Origin: Virgibacillus doumboii
GTDB lineage: Bacteria > Bacillota > Bacilli > Bacillales > Amphibacillaceae
Direction: 5' to 3'
Length of the DNA stretch: 64,000 bases
Assembly (NCBI RefSeq): GCF_902806455.1
Contig: NZ_CADCWQ010000002.1
Location: 310,001-374,000 of the forward strand
Under the pieces are notes generated by a model, which saw only the letters and a program-made list of their open reading frames with translations, had not been told where the DNA came from and made no database searches. The position numbers and the translations under genes were made by a program. Positions 25,185-33,922 of this stretch are shown in pieces; within the stretch, counting starts at the first letter, position 1; the number at the start of each line of letters is the position of its first letter.

Positions 25185-25541
25185 TCAGGACATCTTTTTA
25201 AATACTTTTCTGCGATAAAATGGGAATTTAGGATTACGATGGAGCTTTCGTGTTTTGACAAGCTGCTCGAATTGTTTGCTTTTCCTGGTTTTGTCTTTAT
25301 ATTCCTCACCAGTTGCATAGGTCATTAAATCATCCTGGGTTAAATCTTTTCCGCTTTTGTTATTCACGTCTTCTTCAGTGATAAATCCGGCATTTTTCAA
25401 CATTTTGTAGGCCTGATTCAATTCTTTTGACAACCCCGGCAGTTCATCCCGTACATTCAGCTTTTTACCTTTCCCCGGAAGATTATCAAAATCACCGTTC
25501 TCAATTGCTTCTTTGATTTGATCCTCGACGAACAGGTACAA
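25185..25541 (-). CDS. DUF1992 (DnaJ-homologue subfamily C28-like) protein
   Basis: A 118-residue protein with the DUF1992 pattern: VEDQIKEAIENGDFDNLPGKGKKL near the start in two parts, and a conserved middle NQAYKMLKNAGFITEE. The domain is also found in DNAJC28 proteins, but here the J domain is absent. Function unknown; membrane or chaperone association has been suggested for relatives. The TTG start at 25541 follows GGGAGGGG at 8 bases. Confidence 0.8.
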   Translation of the reverse strand: MYLFVEDQIKEAIENGDFDNLPGKGKKLNVRDELPGLSKELNQAYKMLKNAGFITEEDVNNKSGKDLTQDDLMTYATGEEYKDKTRKSKQFEQLVKTRKLHRNPKFPFYRRKVFKKMS

Positions 25542-25699
25542 AATAACCCCTCCCGAATAAATCTGCTTTTCACTTCCCTTTTAGTACATCATGATTGATG
25601 GAATAAGTCAATTGTGGCTCGTTCGAAAAAAAATAGTTATGTATCTGGCGCTAATTAGTTACTTTTAATAAGTTTATTATAAAAAATAATTATTTTTCG

Positions 25700-25728
25700 T
25701 TGATTATGTTTTTAAAACATGCTACTAT
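25700..25728 (+). promoter_or_regulatory. Probable promoter of the FMN reductase
   Basis: TTGATT (25700-25705), 17-bp spacer, TACTAT (25723-25728); start site expected near 25735, inside the palindrome described next. Confidence 0.55.
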
Positions 25729-25733
25729 ATTTT

Positions 25734-25774
25734 TATTGAATTCAATATCTTGAATTAAGAATAATCAAATTCAA
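25734..25774 (+). promoter_or_regulatory. Candidate MhqR-type operator before the FMN reductase
   Basis: Perfect 14-bp palindrome TATTGAATTCAATA (25734-25747) plus a second spaced pair TTGAATT (25750-25756) / AATTCAA (25768-25774). The core TTGAATTCAA is the same as in the palindrome over the mhqR promoter at 49259. Confidence 0.6.
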
Positions 25775-25804
25775 TCAATTACAACCATTTAGGAGGAAAG
25801 CTAT

Positions 25805-26383
25805 ATGTTAAACATAGGTATTATTCTTGGAAGTGTACGTCAAGGCCGTAATGGAGAAGCAGTAACTAACTGGGTATATGATTTTGCAGCAAAACGTAAT
25901 GATGACGTGTCATATGAAATCGTCGACCTTGCTGATTATAAATTACCACTCTTGGGTGCAGAAGTAGCAGAAGCACAGCAACAGGAATCTGAAGCAGCTA
26001 TTAAAGCATGGTCAGAAAAGATGGCTTCTTTTGATGGATATATTGTGGTAGCTCCGGAATATAATCATGCAGTGGGTGGAGCACTTAAAAATGCACTGGA
26101 CTACCTGAAACCGGAAGTGGCTGACAAAGCAGCTGGGTTAGTTGGTTATGGCAGCTTAGGCGGAGCGCGTGCACACGAAAACCTTCGTCTTATCTTTGGT
26201 GAACTTCAAGTTGCAGATGTTCAGACAGCAGTGACATTCTCACTTATGACTGACTTCGAAAACTTCAGTGTGTTCAAGCCTGCTGAATACCATGCAGATA
26301 ATGCCAACAGAATGCTTGATCAGGTTATCGCATGGAGCGGTGCGTTGAAGACAGTAAGAGAGAATGCAGCTGTTAATGCATAA
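25805..26383 (+). CDS. NADPH-dependent FMN reductase-family protein
   Basis: A 192-residue flavodoxin-fold protein. The FMN phosphate loop GSVRQGRNGEAV (residues 9-20) and the PEYNHAVGGALKNALDYL block (about 82-99) identify the NADPH-dependent FMN reductase/azoreductase family (Pfam FMN_red). Likely role: two-electron reduction of quinones or azo compounds. ATG 25805 follows AGGAGGA. The operator-like palindrome shared with mhqR suggests it belongs to the quinone-stress response. Confidence 0.85.
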   Translation: MLNIGIILGSVRQGRNGEAVTNWVYDFAAKRNDDVSYEIVDLADYKLPLLGAEVAEAQQQESEAAIKAWSEKMASFDGYIVVAPEYNHAVGGALKNALDYLKPEVADKAAGLVGYGSLGGARAHENLRLIFGELQVADVQTAVTFSLMTDFENFSVFKPAEYHADNANRMLDQVIAWSGALKTVRENAAVNA

Positions 26384-26394
26384 CTTTTCAATAG

Positions 26395-26429
26395 ACGGAT
26401 GTCTGTAACACACAGATATCCGTTTTTTT
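26395..26429 (+). terminator. Terminator after the FMN reductase
   Basis: ACGGATGTCTGT / ACAGATATCCGT stem, 5-base loop, T7. Confidence 0.9.
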
Positions 26430-26498
26430 ATTGGTTTAAAACGCCGGAATCAATTACAATGAAGATATACCAAATACTTTTTTTAGGAGGTTATGAAA

Positions 26499-26843
26499 AT
26501 GGTTGAGTTAAAAGAACTGCAGGCAACAGAGGAACTGGACAAAGTATGGAATGAGTCCACTGAAAAACCGGTTCTGTTGTTCAAGCATAGTACAACATGC
26601 CCTATTAGTGCCGGTGCATTTAAAGAATATAATTCGTTTCTCGATTCAGCAGAAGATAACCTTAATGGATACATGGTCAAGGTAATTGAGAGCAGGGACG
26701 CCTCCAATGAAATTGCTGACAAAACAAACATTAAACATGAATCTCCGCAGATTTTTTTGATTAAAGATAAAGAAGTGTTGTGGAACACCTCCCATTCAAA
26801 AATAACAGTTGATTCCATAAAGGATGCTTTGAAACAAGCATAA
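26499..26843 (+). CDS. ytxJ: YtxJ, bacillithiol-system redox-active protein
   Basis: A 114-residue thioredoxin-fold protein with a single active-site cysteine in TTCPIS, the hallmark of YtxJ (a monothiol bacilliredoxin relative). It may remove bacillithiol from oxidised protein thiols. ATG 26499 is chosen because AGGAGG ends 8 bases before it; the in-frame ATG 26493 is only 2 bases from that site. Its presence implies that the host makes bacillithiol. Confidence 0.85.
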   Translation: MVELKELQATEELDKVWNESTEKPVLLFKHSTTCPISAGAFKEYNSFLDSAEDNLNGYMVKVIESRDASNEIADKTNIKHESPQIFLIKDKEVLWNTSHSKITVDSIKDALKQA

Positions 26844-26869
26844 CCTGGTCCAAGGTGAATATGTAAAAT

Positions 26870-26903
26870 AACCCCCGCGACTTATTGCCGCAGGGGTTTT
26901 GTT
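26870..26903. terminator. Bidirectional terminator, ytxJ and cpdB-like gene
   Basis: AACCCCCGCG / CGCAGGGGTTTT stem between convergent genes. Confidence 0.85.
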
Positions 26904-26911
26904 CGTTAAAG

Positions 26912-29143
26912 TTATTTCCAGTTGTTAAGAAGCTTATTTGCGTTGTTGTTGAGTGTATCCTTCGCTTCTGCCGTGATGAACTTATCCATCGCTTTATTGT
27001 TTAAGTGTTTCAAAAATCCTTCCACTTTTTTAACAGCCTGTCGCTCATGACCTTTTTTCATTTGATGCTCGGCCTGGTTCAGTTTGTTCTTTAGTTTAAC
27101 TGCCAATGGGTGATCCACTGCACGGTCCTGAACAAATGCGGTTACATCCTCCTGAAGCGCTGGAAGATTTACCGGCTCTGATAGATCAATCGCATATTTG
27201 GCAAAACCATTTGTTCCTTCGCCAATATAGGATATATTACCGTCAGGCTGAATGAATTCCTGTGCATCCGGTGATGACTGGAATGTCAGTTCAGGGTTGC
27301 CATCCATTGCTGCGAATGCCCAGTTACCGTCGGCTGATGGGTCAATGGTGCCGTTTTCCTGAATGTATTCGATGATAGCCTGTCTGTTCTGGATTTGTGG
27401 TGAAAGGACAACTTGGCTGCCATCCAGATTCGGGAAGTTTCCACCGCCGCTTGCACGGTAATTATTGGTTGCTACAAGAAATTCTTGCGTATCATCGACC
27501 GGCTCCCCATTATATTGTAAATTGACAATACGCTGTGCATCCGAATTGATCAGTTCACCATCATTGTTATACCGTGATGGTTCGGTAACATCAATTTCAT
27601 AGCTGAGACCATCGATTATATCAAAGTTGTACGTTGAAAATTCCGTATCAACCAGTGACTGGGCTCCGGAAGCGTTCGGATCAATCTGGTTAAACTGGCC
27701 TGCAGACATTTCAAGCCACTGACGAATTTGCTTTCCATTCAGTTTCACAACTTTTAATGTGTTTGGATAAACGTAAAGGTCTGCAACATTTTTAATGGCA
27801 ATTGGACCTTCCGGAATGTACGTGTAATACCCTGGACCACTCCGTCCGCCTGCTTTAAATGGTGCTGCTGCTGATAAAATCGGCATTCCTTCATATTGGG
27901 TTCCTGCTACAGCCTGTTTGGTGTACCATTTTTGGGCATTGGAAACAATCTGCACGGATGGGTCGTCTTTCACAAGTGCAAAATAGCTGTATATTGGTGC
28001 GGTTGTCTCACCTACCTGCGAACGGATATAATCCAGTGTCTCCTGATGATCTTCGGAAATTGCGTCGAGAATTTCCTGGTCTGGTTCAACGAGTGCTTCA
28101 CCTGTCTCTTCGTTGTAAATGGAACGTACTTCAGAACTCGAATCAACCACATCCCAGTCTTCACCGTCCTTTTCAAGTTTTAGGTCAATAATACCTAAAT
28201 GGTTTCCCCAGTAACCTGCTTCAACAGAAGGGACTCCATTGATTGTGCCTTTTTCCAGATTTACCCCTGGAATTCCGGCAAACGATTCGCTCGGAAATGC
28301 TTCATGGGCATGTCCAAACATGATGGCATCGATGCCTTCAACTTCAGTCAGGTTATAGGTTGCATTTTCTTCGCGTTCCTGCAGTTCCACTGATCCTAAA
28401 CCAGAGTGCGGGATGGCAACAATAATATCTGCTCCTTGTTCTTTCATCTCCGGAACATACTTTTGTGCGGATTCATAAATACCTTTCGTAATAACCTTTC
28501 CTTCGAGATTCGAACGGTCCCACTGCATGATTTGTGGTGGAACAAAACCTATGACACCGACATCAACCGTTTGTGTATTGCCGTTTGTGTCAGTTACCTG
28601 TTTATGCAGAATCTTGTAGGGTTCGAAAAAAGGCTTGTCATTGTTCGGGTCATCGTCCCCATCATCATAATAGACGTTAGCATTGACGTAAGGGAAATTT
28701 GCGTCATCAATTGCTTCTTTTAAATAATCAATACCATAGTTGAATTCATGATTCCCGATATTTGCCATATCATAATTTAAAAGATTCATAGCTTTGTAGA
28801 CGGGATGTACTTCCCCTTCTTCAAGACCATTTCTGGCAACATAATCGCCAAGCGGATTCCCCTGAATCAGGTCACCATTATCAAACAGCATGCTGTTTAC
28901 AGACTCACTGCGGGCCTGTTTAATGCGTGTTGCTGTCATGGCCAGACCGAATTCATTCGTCGGCTTGTCCTGATAATAATTATAGTTTGCCAAGTATACG
29001 TGGATATCGGTCGTCTCCATCAGTCGCAAATTGACAGTACTGTCGTCTGACGCTGCTTTGGAAGTATTTCCTTCCATCGGGGTGAAAATCAGCACGATTG
29101 CCATTAGCGTGAAAATAACCTTCCACATTGTTTGCGTGTACAT
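26912..29143 (-). CDS. Secreted 2',3'-cyclic-nucleotide 2'-phosphodiesterase/3'-nucleotidase
   Basis: A 743-residue exported enzyme of the CpdB/5'-nucleotidase family: N-terminal signal peptide (cleavage likely after about residue 31), metallophosphoesterase domain (metal motifs TTDIHVYL, DNGDLIQGN, IGNHEFNYG, PHSG and FGHAHEAF) and a 5'-nucleotidase C-terminal domain (about 400-640). The last 75 residues are a Lys-rich helical tail with no LPXTG anchor. It would break down extracellular cyclic nucleotides and nucleotides to supply nucleoside and phosphate, and could also act on cyclic dinucleotide products. Start ATG 29143 behind AAAGGGG. Confidence 0.88.
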   Translation of the reverse strand: MYTQTMWKVIFTLMAIVLIFTPMEGNTSKAASDDSTVNLRLMETTDIHVYLANYNYYQDKPTNEFGLAMTATRIKQARSESVNSMLFDNGDLIQGNPLGDYVARNGLEEGEVHPVYKAMNLLNYDMANIGNHEFNYGIDYLKEAIDDANFPYVNANVYYDDGDDDPNNDKPFFEPYKILHKQVTDTNGNTQTVDVGVIGFVPPQIMQWDRSNLEGKVITKGIYESAQKYVPEMKEQGADIIVAIPHSGLGSVELQEREENATYNLTEVEGIDAIMFGHAHEAFPSESFAGIPGVNLEKGTINGVPSVEAGYWGNHLGIIDLKLEKDGEDWDVVDSSSEVRSIYNEETGEALVEPDQEILDAISEDHQETLDYIRSQVGETTAPIYSYFALVKDDPSVQIVSNAQKWYTKQAVAGTQYEGMPILSAAAPFKAGGRSGPGYYTYIPEGPIAIKNVADLYVYPNTLKVVKLNGKQIRQWLEMSAGQFNQIDPNASGAQSLVDTEFSTYNFDIIDGLSYEIDVTEPSRYNNDGELINSDAQRIVNLQYNGEPVDDTQEFLVATNNYRASGGGNFPNLDGSQVVLSPQIQNRQAIIEYIQENGTIDPSADGNWAFAAMDGNPELTFQSSPDAQEFIQPDGNISYIGEGTNGFAKYAIDLSEPVNLPALQEDVTAFVQDRAVDHPLAVKLKNKLNQAEHQMKKGHERQAVKKVEGFLKHLNNKAMDKFITAEAKDTLNNNANKLLNNWK

Positions 29144-29333
29144 ATTGTAACCCCTTTCAAAAAGTTGTCACATACTAGAGTAAGGGATTAATAGAGTTTT
29201 TTAAATGGTCTGATTGTTGGGGGACAAATGAACCAGAAGCCTTTAGGAAGCGGCATAAAGGCTAAATGTTGGTTTAGCGTGCATCCATCAACTAAAATTA
29301 ACATATAACTGTTAACGTTGAGGGAGGATTCTG

Positions 29334-30065
29334 ATGTACTCATTAAAATTACTTACATGGAATATCCGTCAGGGTGGAAAAAAGGCCATTCATCAGATTG
29401 TGGATGCACTGATTACGTATAATACTGATCTGATGGTAATCACGGAATATAAAGAAAACCCCTCCGGAAAATACTTAACAGATGAATTGTATAAAAAAGG
29501 ATGGAACTACATAGCATCTTCCCAGCCTCCGAACAAGGAGAATGGTGTGCTGATTGCGTCAAAGTATCCCTTGGAAAAGATCGACCCTTCATTTTCACCC
29601 CATCAGGGATCCCATCGTTGGAATGAGGTCTATATTCCGTCCTATGATTTGTTTCTACTTGGTGTTCATGTTCCGAATGTAAACGAGAAATACGATAAAC
29701 AATTCCATTGGGATCAGGTTTTGCATTATGCGAAACAAAAAGAGGGTTCCAAGTGTGTCATTGCCGGTGATTTCAATACAGCGCGGCGGGACGAGAAGGA
29801 GAAAGCACCACGTATATACAGCAGTTATATCAGTACACTGATTGATAAGGGATGGGTTGATGCCTGGAAAAATAATAATGAGAATTCGAACGATTTTACC
29901 TGGTACAGCACAAGGAATAATGGTTTTCGGCTTGATTATATGTTTATTTCTCCAGTGCTGGCTGTTAAACTATACACTAGCTATCTTTCCCATCATGAAC
30001 GCATGGAAAACTATTCGGACCATTCACTTTTGATTTCAGAATTGAGACTAACTGAAACTAATTAA
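29334..30065 (+). CDS. Endonuclease/exonuclease/phosphatase family protein
   Basis: A 243-residue cytoplasmic EEP-fold hydrolase. Conserved blocks LTWNIRQGG (start), VITEYKE, GVHVPN, VIAGDFNTA and SDHSLLI carry the metal-binding and catalytic Asn, Glu, Asp and His residues. Substrates of the family range from DNA to phospholipids and phosphoesters; none can be chosen here. ATG 29334 follows GGGAGG. Its end overlaps the SigW-type promoter of the next gene. Confidence 0.82.
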   Translation: MYSLKLLTWNIRQGGKKAIHQIVDALITYNTDLMVITEYKENPSGKYLTDELYKKGWNYIASSQPPNKENGVLIASKYPLEKIDPSFSPHQGSHRWNEVYIPSYDLFLLGVHVPNVNEKYDKQFHWDQVLHYAKQKEGSKCVIAGDFNTARRDEKEKAPRIYSSYISTLIDKGWVDAWKNNNENSNDFTWYSTRNNGFRLDYMFISPVLAVKLYTSYLSHHERMENYSDHSLLISELRLTETN

Positions 30066-30080
30066 CGCTTCATTCGTATA
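30053..30080 (+). promoter_or_regulatory. Consensus SigW-type promoter of the UPF0182 gene
   Basis: Perfect TGAAAC (30053-30058), 16-bp spacer, perfect CGTATA (30075-30080). It begins inside the last codons of the EEP gene. Confidence 0.8.
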
Positions 30081-30141
30081 AATTGTTAGCGTAGTGTATG
30101 ATAGAGAAAGGATTTGGACTGATTATAGGGGGAGAACAAGA

Positions 30142-32898
30142 TTGGATGCTAATGGAACACTAACTGAAGAGCAAAAAGAAAAATATAAAAAATTATTTAA
30201 CCGGATTGGTTATATTGTACTGTTTATCCTGCTGATCGTTATTGCGGGATTATTTGCGCTGGGAATTATGGCGGATTACATTTGGATGGACTCTGTTGGT
30301 TTTGCAGGTGTGTTCACGACCATCCTGAAAAGTAAAGTGTTGCTTGGCGCAGCCGGGTTTCTTATATTTGCTGCAGGGACATTTTTCACCCTTTACTGGA
30401 TAAGAAGATCGTACATAAAACACTTTGATTCCAGTCAATTACCAAAAATTTTGCTGGATGGCAAAAAAATAATACTTATTATTCTGGGCATTTCTTTTTT
30501 AATTGGATTATTGGGCAGCAGTATTACGCAGGGAATCGGCTGGGAGCGGACGCTGAAGTTTATTGAGCGTGCGTCTTTCGGACAGACGGACCCGTATTTT
30601 AACCTGGACATTTCGTTTTACGTATTTGTATTACCTTTCCTTAAATTTATTGTTTACCTGCTGCTTGGTTTAAGTATATTTTTCCTTCTGGTGGAAATTG
30701 GTGCTTATTCCGTATTTAATATGTATCGAATGAGCAGGTCAGCACAGTTGCATATGGGTTTCACACTTGGCATTGTCGGGCTGCTTTTGGCTGGATCCCA
30801 TTTATTGCAGCCATTTGGAACATTGTTGACCAACCAGGTAAATTTATTCCAGGAGAGTGTTGTATATGGCCTGAGCTATACAGATGAAGTCATCAATATT
30901 CCAAAGGACTATATACTGGCGGCTGTTGCTGTTATTGCAACCGTTTGGGTAATAGTTATGCTTACACGGGGTAATTTGCGTTCGATGGTTATACCAATTG
31001 TGGTGTATATAGGGTTAGTTGTTGTTGGACAGGGCGCATCTGTTGCCGTTCAGAATTTCATTGTTTCGCCAAATGAGTTTTCCAAAGAGAAACCTTATTT
31101 GGAACACAATTTAACGTATACAAGGACCGCATATGACCTGGATAGCATTAATGAGAAAGAACATCCTGGAAATGGTACGTTAAGCGAGGCTATGGTGGAG
31201 CGTAACAGAGGCACAATTGATAACATTCGGATGAATGACTCCAGGCCATTGCTTGATGTTTACAACCAATTGCAGACGTTCCGGACATATTACGAATTTA
31301 ATGATGTCGATATTGATCGTTATCAAGTCGATGGTGATTATGAACAAGTCTTTTTGGGAGCACGGGAATTGAATACGGCTGATTTGCCGGATCAGGCCAA
31401 AACATGGGTTAACCGAAATCTCCGCTATACACATGGGTACGGGGTTGCGATGAGTCATGTTAATCAGGTGACGGAACAGGGGCAGCCTGAGTATATGCTG
31501 AAAAACCTGCCGCCTGAGGGTGTTATGGATGTGGATCGTCCACAAATTTATTTTGGTGAAGAATCCTATCAAAATGTTATTGTTAACAGTAATGTCGATG
31601 AATTTGATTATCCATCAGGTGAGGAAAATGTGGATACGCGTTATGAAGCAGATTCCGGTATACCTTTAAATGGATTTAACCGATTACTGTTTGCATTAAA
31701 TGAAGGTTCTTTCCGTATGTTTATCTCAGATCAGGTAACAGATGAAAGTCAACTTCTGGCAACCAGAAATATTATGGATCGTGTAAAGCGAATCGCACCA
31801 TTCTTCACGTATGACCAGGACCCTTATCTGGTGGTTCGTGATGATGGCAGTCTTGTCTGGATGATTGATGCATATCTGTCAGCAGAAAATTATCCGTATT
31901 CCGAAGCCTATCAGGGTGAAACCAACTATATCCGGAACCCTGTGAAAGTAATGGTTGATGCGTATACAGGAAAAGTAAATTTTTATGTGGTTGAACCGGA
32001 TAATCCATTGCTGAAAACGTTCCAGAAGATATTCCCTGATTTATTTATGGAAAAGGTACCTGAAGATATCCAGGCACATTTACGATACCCGACAACGCTC
32101 TTTACAATCCAGGCTTCCATGTATGGAACATATCATATGTCTGATTTGGAAGTATTTTATAATCGGGAAGACTTTTGGCAGTTCCCAACGGAAAAATATT
32201 TTAATGAAGACATTACAATGGAACCGTATTACACGACGATGAAACTGCCTGATGAGGATGAGGAAGAATTCATTCTGATGATGCCGTATACTCCGAAAAA
32301 CAGGCAAAATATGATTGCCTGGATGGGTGTTCGCAATGATGGTGAACAGTATGGTGAAATGTTTGTTTACCGCTTCCCGAAACAAAGAAATATTTACGGA
32401 CCGCAACAAATAGAAAATCGGATTAACCAGGACAGTGACATATCCCAGGAGTTAAACCTGTGGTCACAGGGTGGTTCGGAGGTAATACGCGGGAACCTGC
32501 TGGCAATACCAATTGAGGATACCGTACTTTACGTCGAACCGATTTATATCGAATCATCCAATGAGACATCACTTCCTGAAGTGAAGCGGGTTGTTCTGGC
32601 TTACGGTGATCATATTGTTATGAAAGAAACGTTTGATAAATCACTTGATGCAATGCTGGACATCATTAATCCGGACCGGCAGAGCAATGAGGAAGCAAAT
32701 GATAATGAAGATGACAGTGATAATGAAAATGCAGATGATCCTTCACAGCAGATTTCAGATGCTGAAGAAAAACTGCGGCAGTTTGGAGAATTATTTGACT
32801 CCTATCAAAAAGCTTTATCTGCAGGAAACTGGGAAGAGGCAGCAAAGATTATGACGGAAATTGAAAATAAACTGAATGAAAAAGAATCAAATCAGTAA
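30142..32898 (+). CDS. UPF0182 family large membrane protein
   Basis: A 918-residue protein: seven or so hydrophobic segments in the first 330 residues, then a large extracytoplasmic domain of about 550 residues and a highly acidic Asn/Asp/Glu-rich stretch near residues 850-880. The UPF0182 family is widespread in Firmicutes, Actinobacteria and cyanobacteria without known function. TTG 30142 is preferred (AGGGGGAG 7 bases upstream); GTG 30094 would add 16 residues but lies only about 8 bases after the expected start of the SigW-type transcript. The promoter suggests a role in envelope stress. Confidence 0.85.
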   Translation: MDANGTLTEEQKEKYKKLFNRIGYIVLFILLIVIAGLFALGIMADYIWMDSVGFAGVFTTILKSKVLLGAAGFLIFAAGTFFTLYWIRRSYIKHFDSSQLPKILLDGKKIILIILGISFLIGLLGSSITQGIGWERTLKFIERASFGQTDPYFNLDISFYVFVLPFLKFIVYLLLGLSIFFLLVEIGAYSVFNMYRMSRSAQLHMGFTLGIVGLLLAGSHLLQPFGTLLTNQVNLFQESVVYGLSYTDEVINIPKDYILAAVAVIATVWVIVMLTRGNLRSMVIPIVVYIGLVVVGQGASVAVQNFIVSPNEFSKEKPYLEHNLTYTRTAYDLDSINEKEHPGNGTLSEAMVERNRGTIDNIRMNDSRPLLDVYNQLQTFRTYYEFNDVDIDRYQVDGDYEQVFLGARELNTADLPDQAKTWVNRNLRYTHGYGVAMSHVNQVTEQGQPEYMLKNLPPEGVMDVDRPQIYFGEESYQNVIVNSNVDEFDYPSGEENVDTRYEADSGIPLNGFNRLLFALNEGSFRMFISDQVTDESQLLATRNIMDRVKRIAPFFTYDQDPYLVVRDDGSLVWMIDAYLSAENYPYSEAYQGETNYIRNPVKVMVDAYTGKVNFYVVEPDNPLLKTFQKIFPDLFMEKVPEDIQAHLRYPTTLFTIQASMYGTYHMSDLEVFYNREDFWQFPTEKYFNEDITMEPYYTTMKLPDEDEEEFILMMPYTPKNRQNMIAWMGVRNDGEQYGEMFVYRFPKQRNIYGPQQIENRINQDSDISQELNLWSQGGSEVIRGNLLAIPIEDTVLYVEPIYIESSNETSLPEVKRVVLAYGDHIVMKETFDKSLDAMLDIINPDRQSNEEANDNEDDSDNENADDPSQQISDAEEKLRQFGELFDSYQKALSAGNWEEAAKIMTEIENKLNEKESNQ

Positions 32899-32988
32899 GT
32901 ATCTCCAGAGGCTGTATTGGTTACTTTTTGGTGGAGAAAAGCTAAGTTAATATGTCATGCAATAGTGTCAACTAACTAATTGTTGTAA

Positions 32989-33028
32989 AATAATCCCGTA
33001 TCACTTTGGAAGGTGGTACGGGATTATT
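32989..33028 (+). terminator. Strong hairpin after UPF0182, no T-run
   Basis: AATAATCCCGTA (32989-33000) pairs perfectly with TACGGGATTATT (33017-33028). The following ATTATTAATG is AT-rich but lacks a T-run, so it may stop transcription weakly or protect the 3' end. Confidence 0.6.
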
Positions 33029-33186
33029 AATGTATTAGGTGAAAGCACTAGACTATACTGGGTACCAAACTTTGTTCACTCGTGTTACGAAGATCTAAAT
33101 TCGATAAATAATATAATGAAAGCTGTTTTTGTATAGATTGTTGTTTTTGACATAAAATTCATAGAATGCGACGGAACTTTTTAAAA

Positions 33187-33352
33187 AAAGAGTGAGTGCT
33201 ATAATACCGCTGCGGAAATACACTTCGCTTTCCGTGGGCGGCTGATGAGCCTCCTTGCTCCTTCGTCGCTGCGGAGTCTCATCTAGGCCTCTGCTCCCAC
33301 AGGAGTCTCCGTGTATTTCCTCCGCTGTGTTTTGCTCACTTTATCTTGGTAA
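33187..33352. repeat. Dispersed GC-richer intergenic repeat A
   Basis: Outer arms AAAGAGTGAG and CTCACTTTA, next GCGGAAATACAC against GTGTATTTCCTCCGC, and inside GATGAGCCTCC against GGAGTCTCATC. It is clearly richer in G+C than its surroundings. I recall near-identical families (ending CAGGAGTCTCCGTGTATTTCC) in many Bacillaceae genomes. No gene inside. Confidence 0.75.
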
Positions 33353-33398
33353 ATCGATAATTTTTAGTAACGGGATAAATTTAACCCTTTAAACCAGC

Positions 33399-33510
33399 AG
33401 CTGGAATATGCGAGACTCCTGCTTAGAAGTTCAAGTTAGGCGACCCCGAAACGAGGTACGAGTGGAGGGGGATCGGGACAAGACCTTAGGAAAGCGAGTA
33501 TATTCCAGCT
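33399..33510. repeat. Dispersed intergenic repeat B, bounded by 11-bp inverted repeats
   Basis: Ends AGCTGGAATAT (33399-33409) and ATATTCCAGCT (33500-33510), a perfect inverted pair; inner CCCGA / TCGGG. The pattern GCGAGACTCCTGC ... AAAGCGAGTATATTCC recalls a second common Bacillaceae repeat family. Further on, CCTCAC / GTGAGG (about 33526-33578) forms another loose pair. No coding potential. Confidence 0.7.
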
Positions 33511-33705
33511 ACAGTGATCAAAGAGCCTCACTAAATAATATAAAATTTAGTTCGCAGCAGTTTACGTCAACTGTGAGGTGAAAAAGCAACAAAATTTACT
33601 AAAACAGCCTTCATAAAGCGTATTACTTGGGGGTTTAAGTACAAAACAACCCGAAAAATAGGGACAAAATATCCCCTGAAATAGATATATCAGATACTAC
33701 CCGCA

Positions 33706-33734
33706 CGTTTGGACTGTTTATCCAAGCGTTTTTT
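33706..33734 (+). terminator. Intrinsic terminator 190 bp before cydA
   Basis: CGTTTGGA (33706-33713) with TCCAAGCG (33721-33728), one G-T pair, then T6. No plus-strand gene ends nearby (UPF0182 ends 800 bp upstream), so it may stop readthrough or act as a leader attenuator of cydABDC. Confidence 0.65.
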
Positions 33735-33872
33735 GTATATCAATTTAAGATCTTTCGCATTCGATATCAATGTCATTTATTTGTCATTGGTCCATGCCTC
33801 ATTTGTTATTAATCTGGTTTATACTATCAGTGTAGTGGAAATTGAATAATAACGAACATCTTTTTTTATACA

Positions 33873-33888
33873 TGCTCAGTACTGAACA
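33873..33888 (+). promoter_or_regulatory. Palindrome before cydA, operator candidate
   Basis: TGCTCAGTACTGAACA: central CAGTACTG is a perfect palindrome and outer bases match except one pair. It ends 34 bp before the cydA start. It does not fit the Rex site pattern (TTGTGAA ... TTCACAA). Confidence 0.4.
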
Positions 33889-33922
33889 TAATTTAACACT
33901 TTTTTCCGGGGGAGGTTATTAG

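Noticed and set aside
24782..25328. Overlapping plus-strand frames across the repeat element and DUF1992 region
   Set aside because: They run antisense to two minus-strand genes with good starts and include repeat sequence; no ribosome binding sites.
29219..29233. GGGGACAAATGAA also found near 50902
   Set aside because: Thirteen shared bases only, one copy being part of a small GGGGAC/GTCCCC hairpin; too short to call a repeat family from this window.
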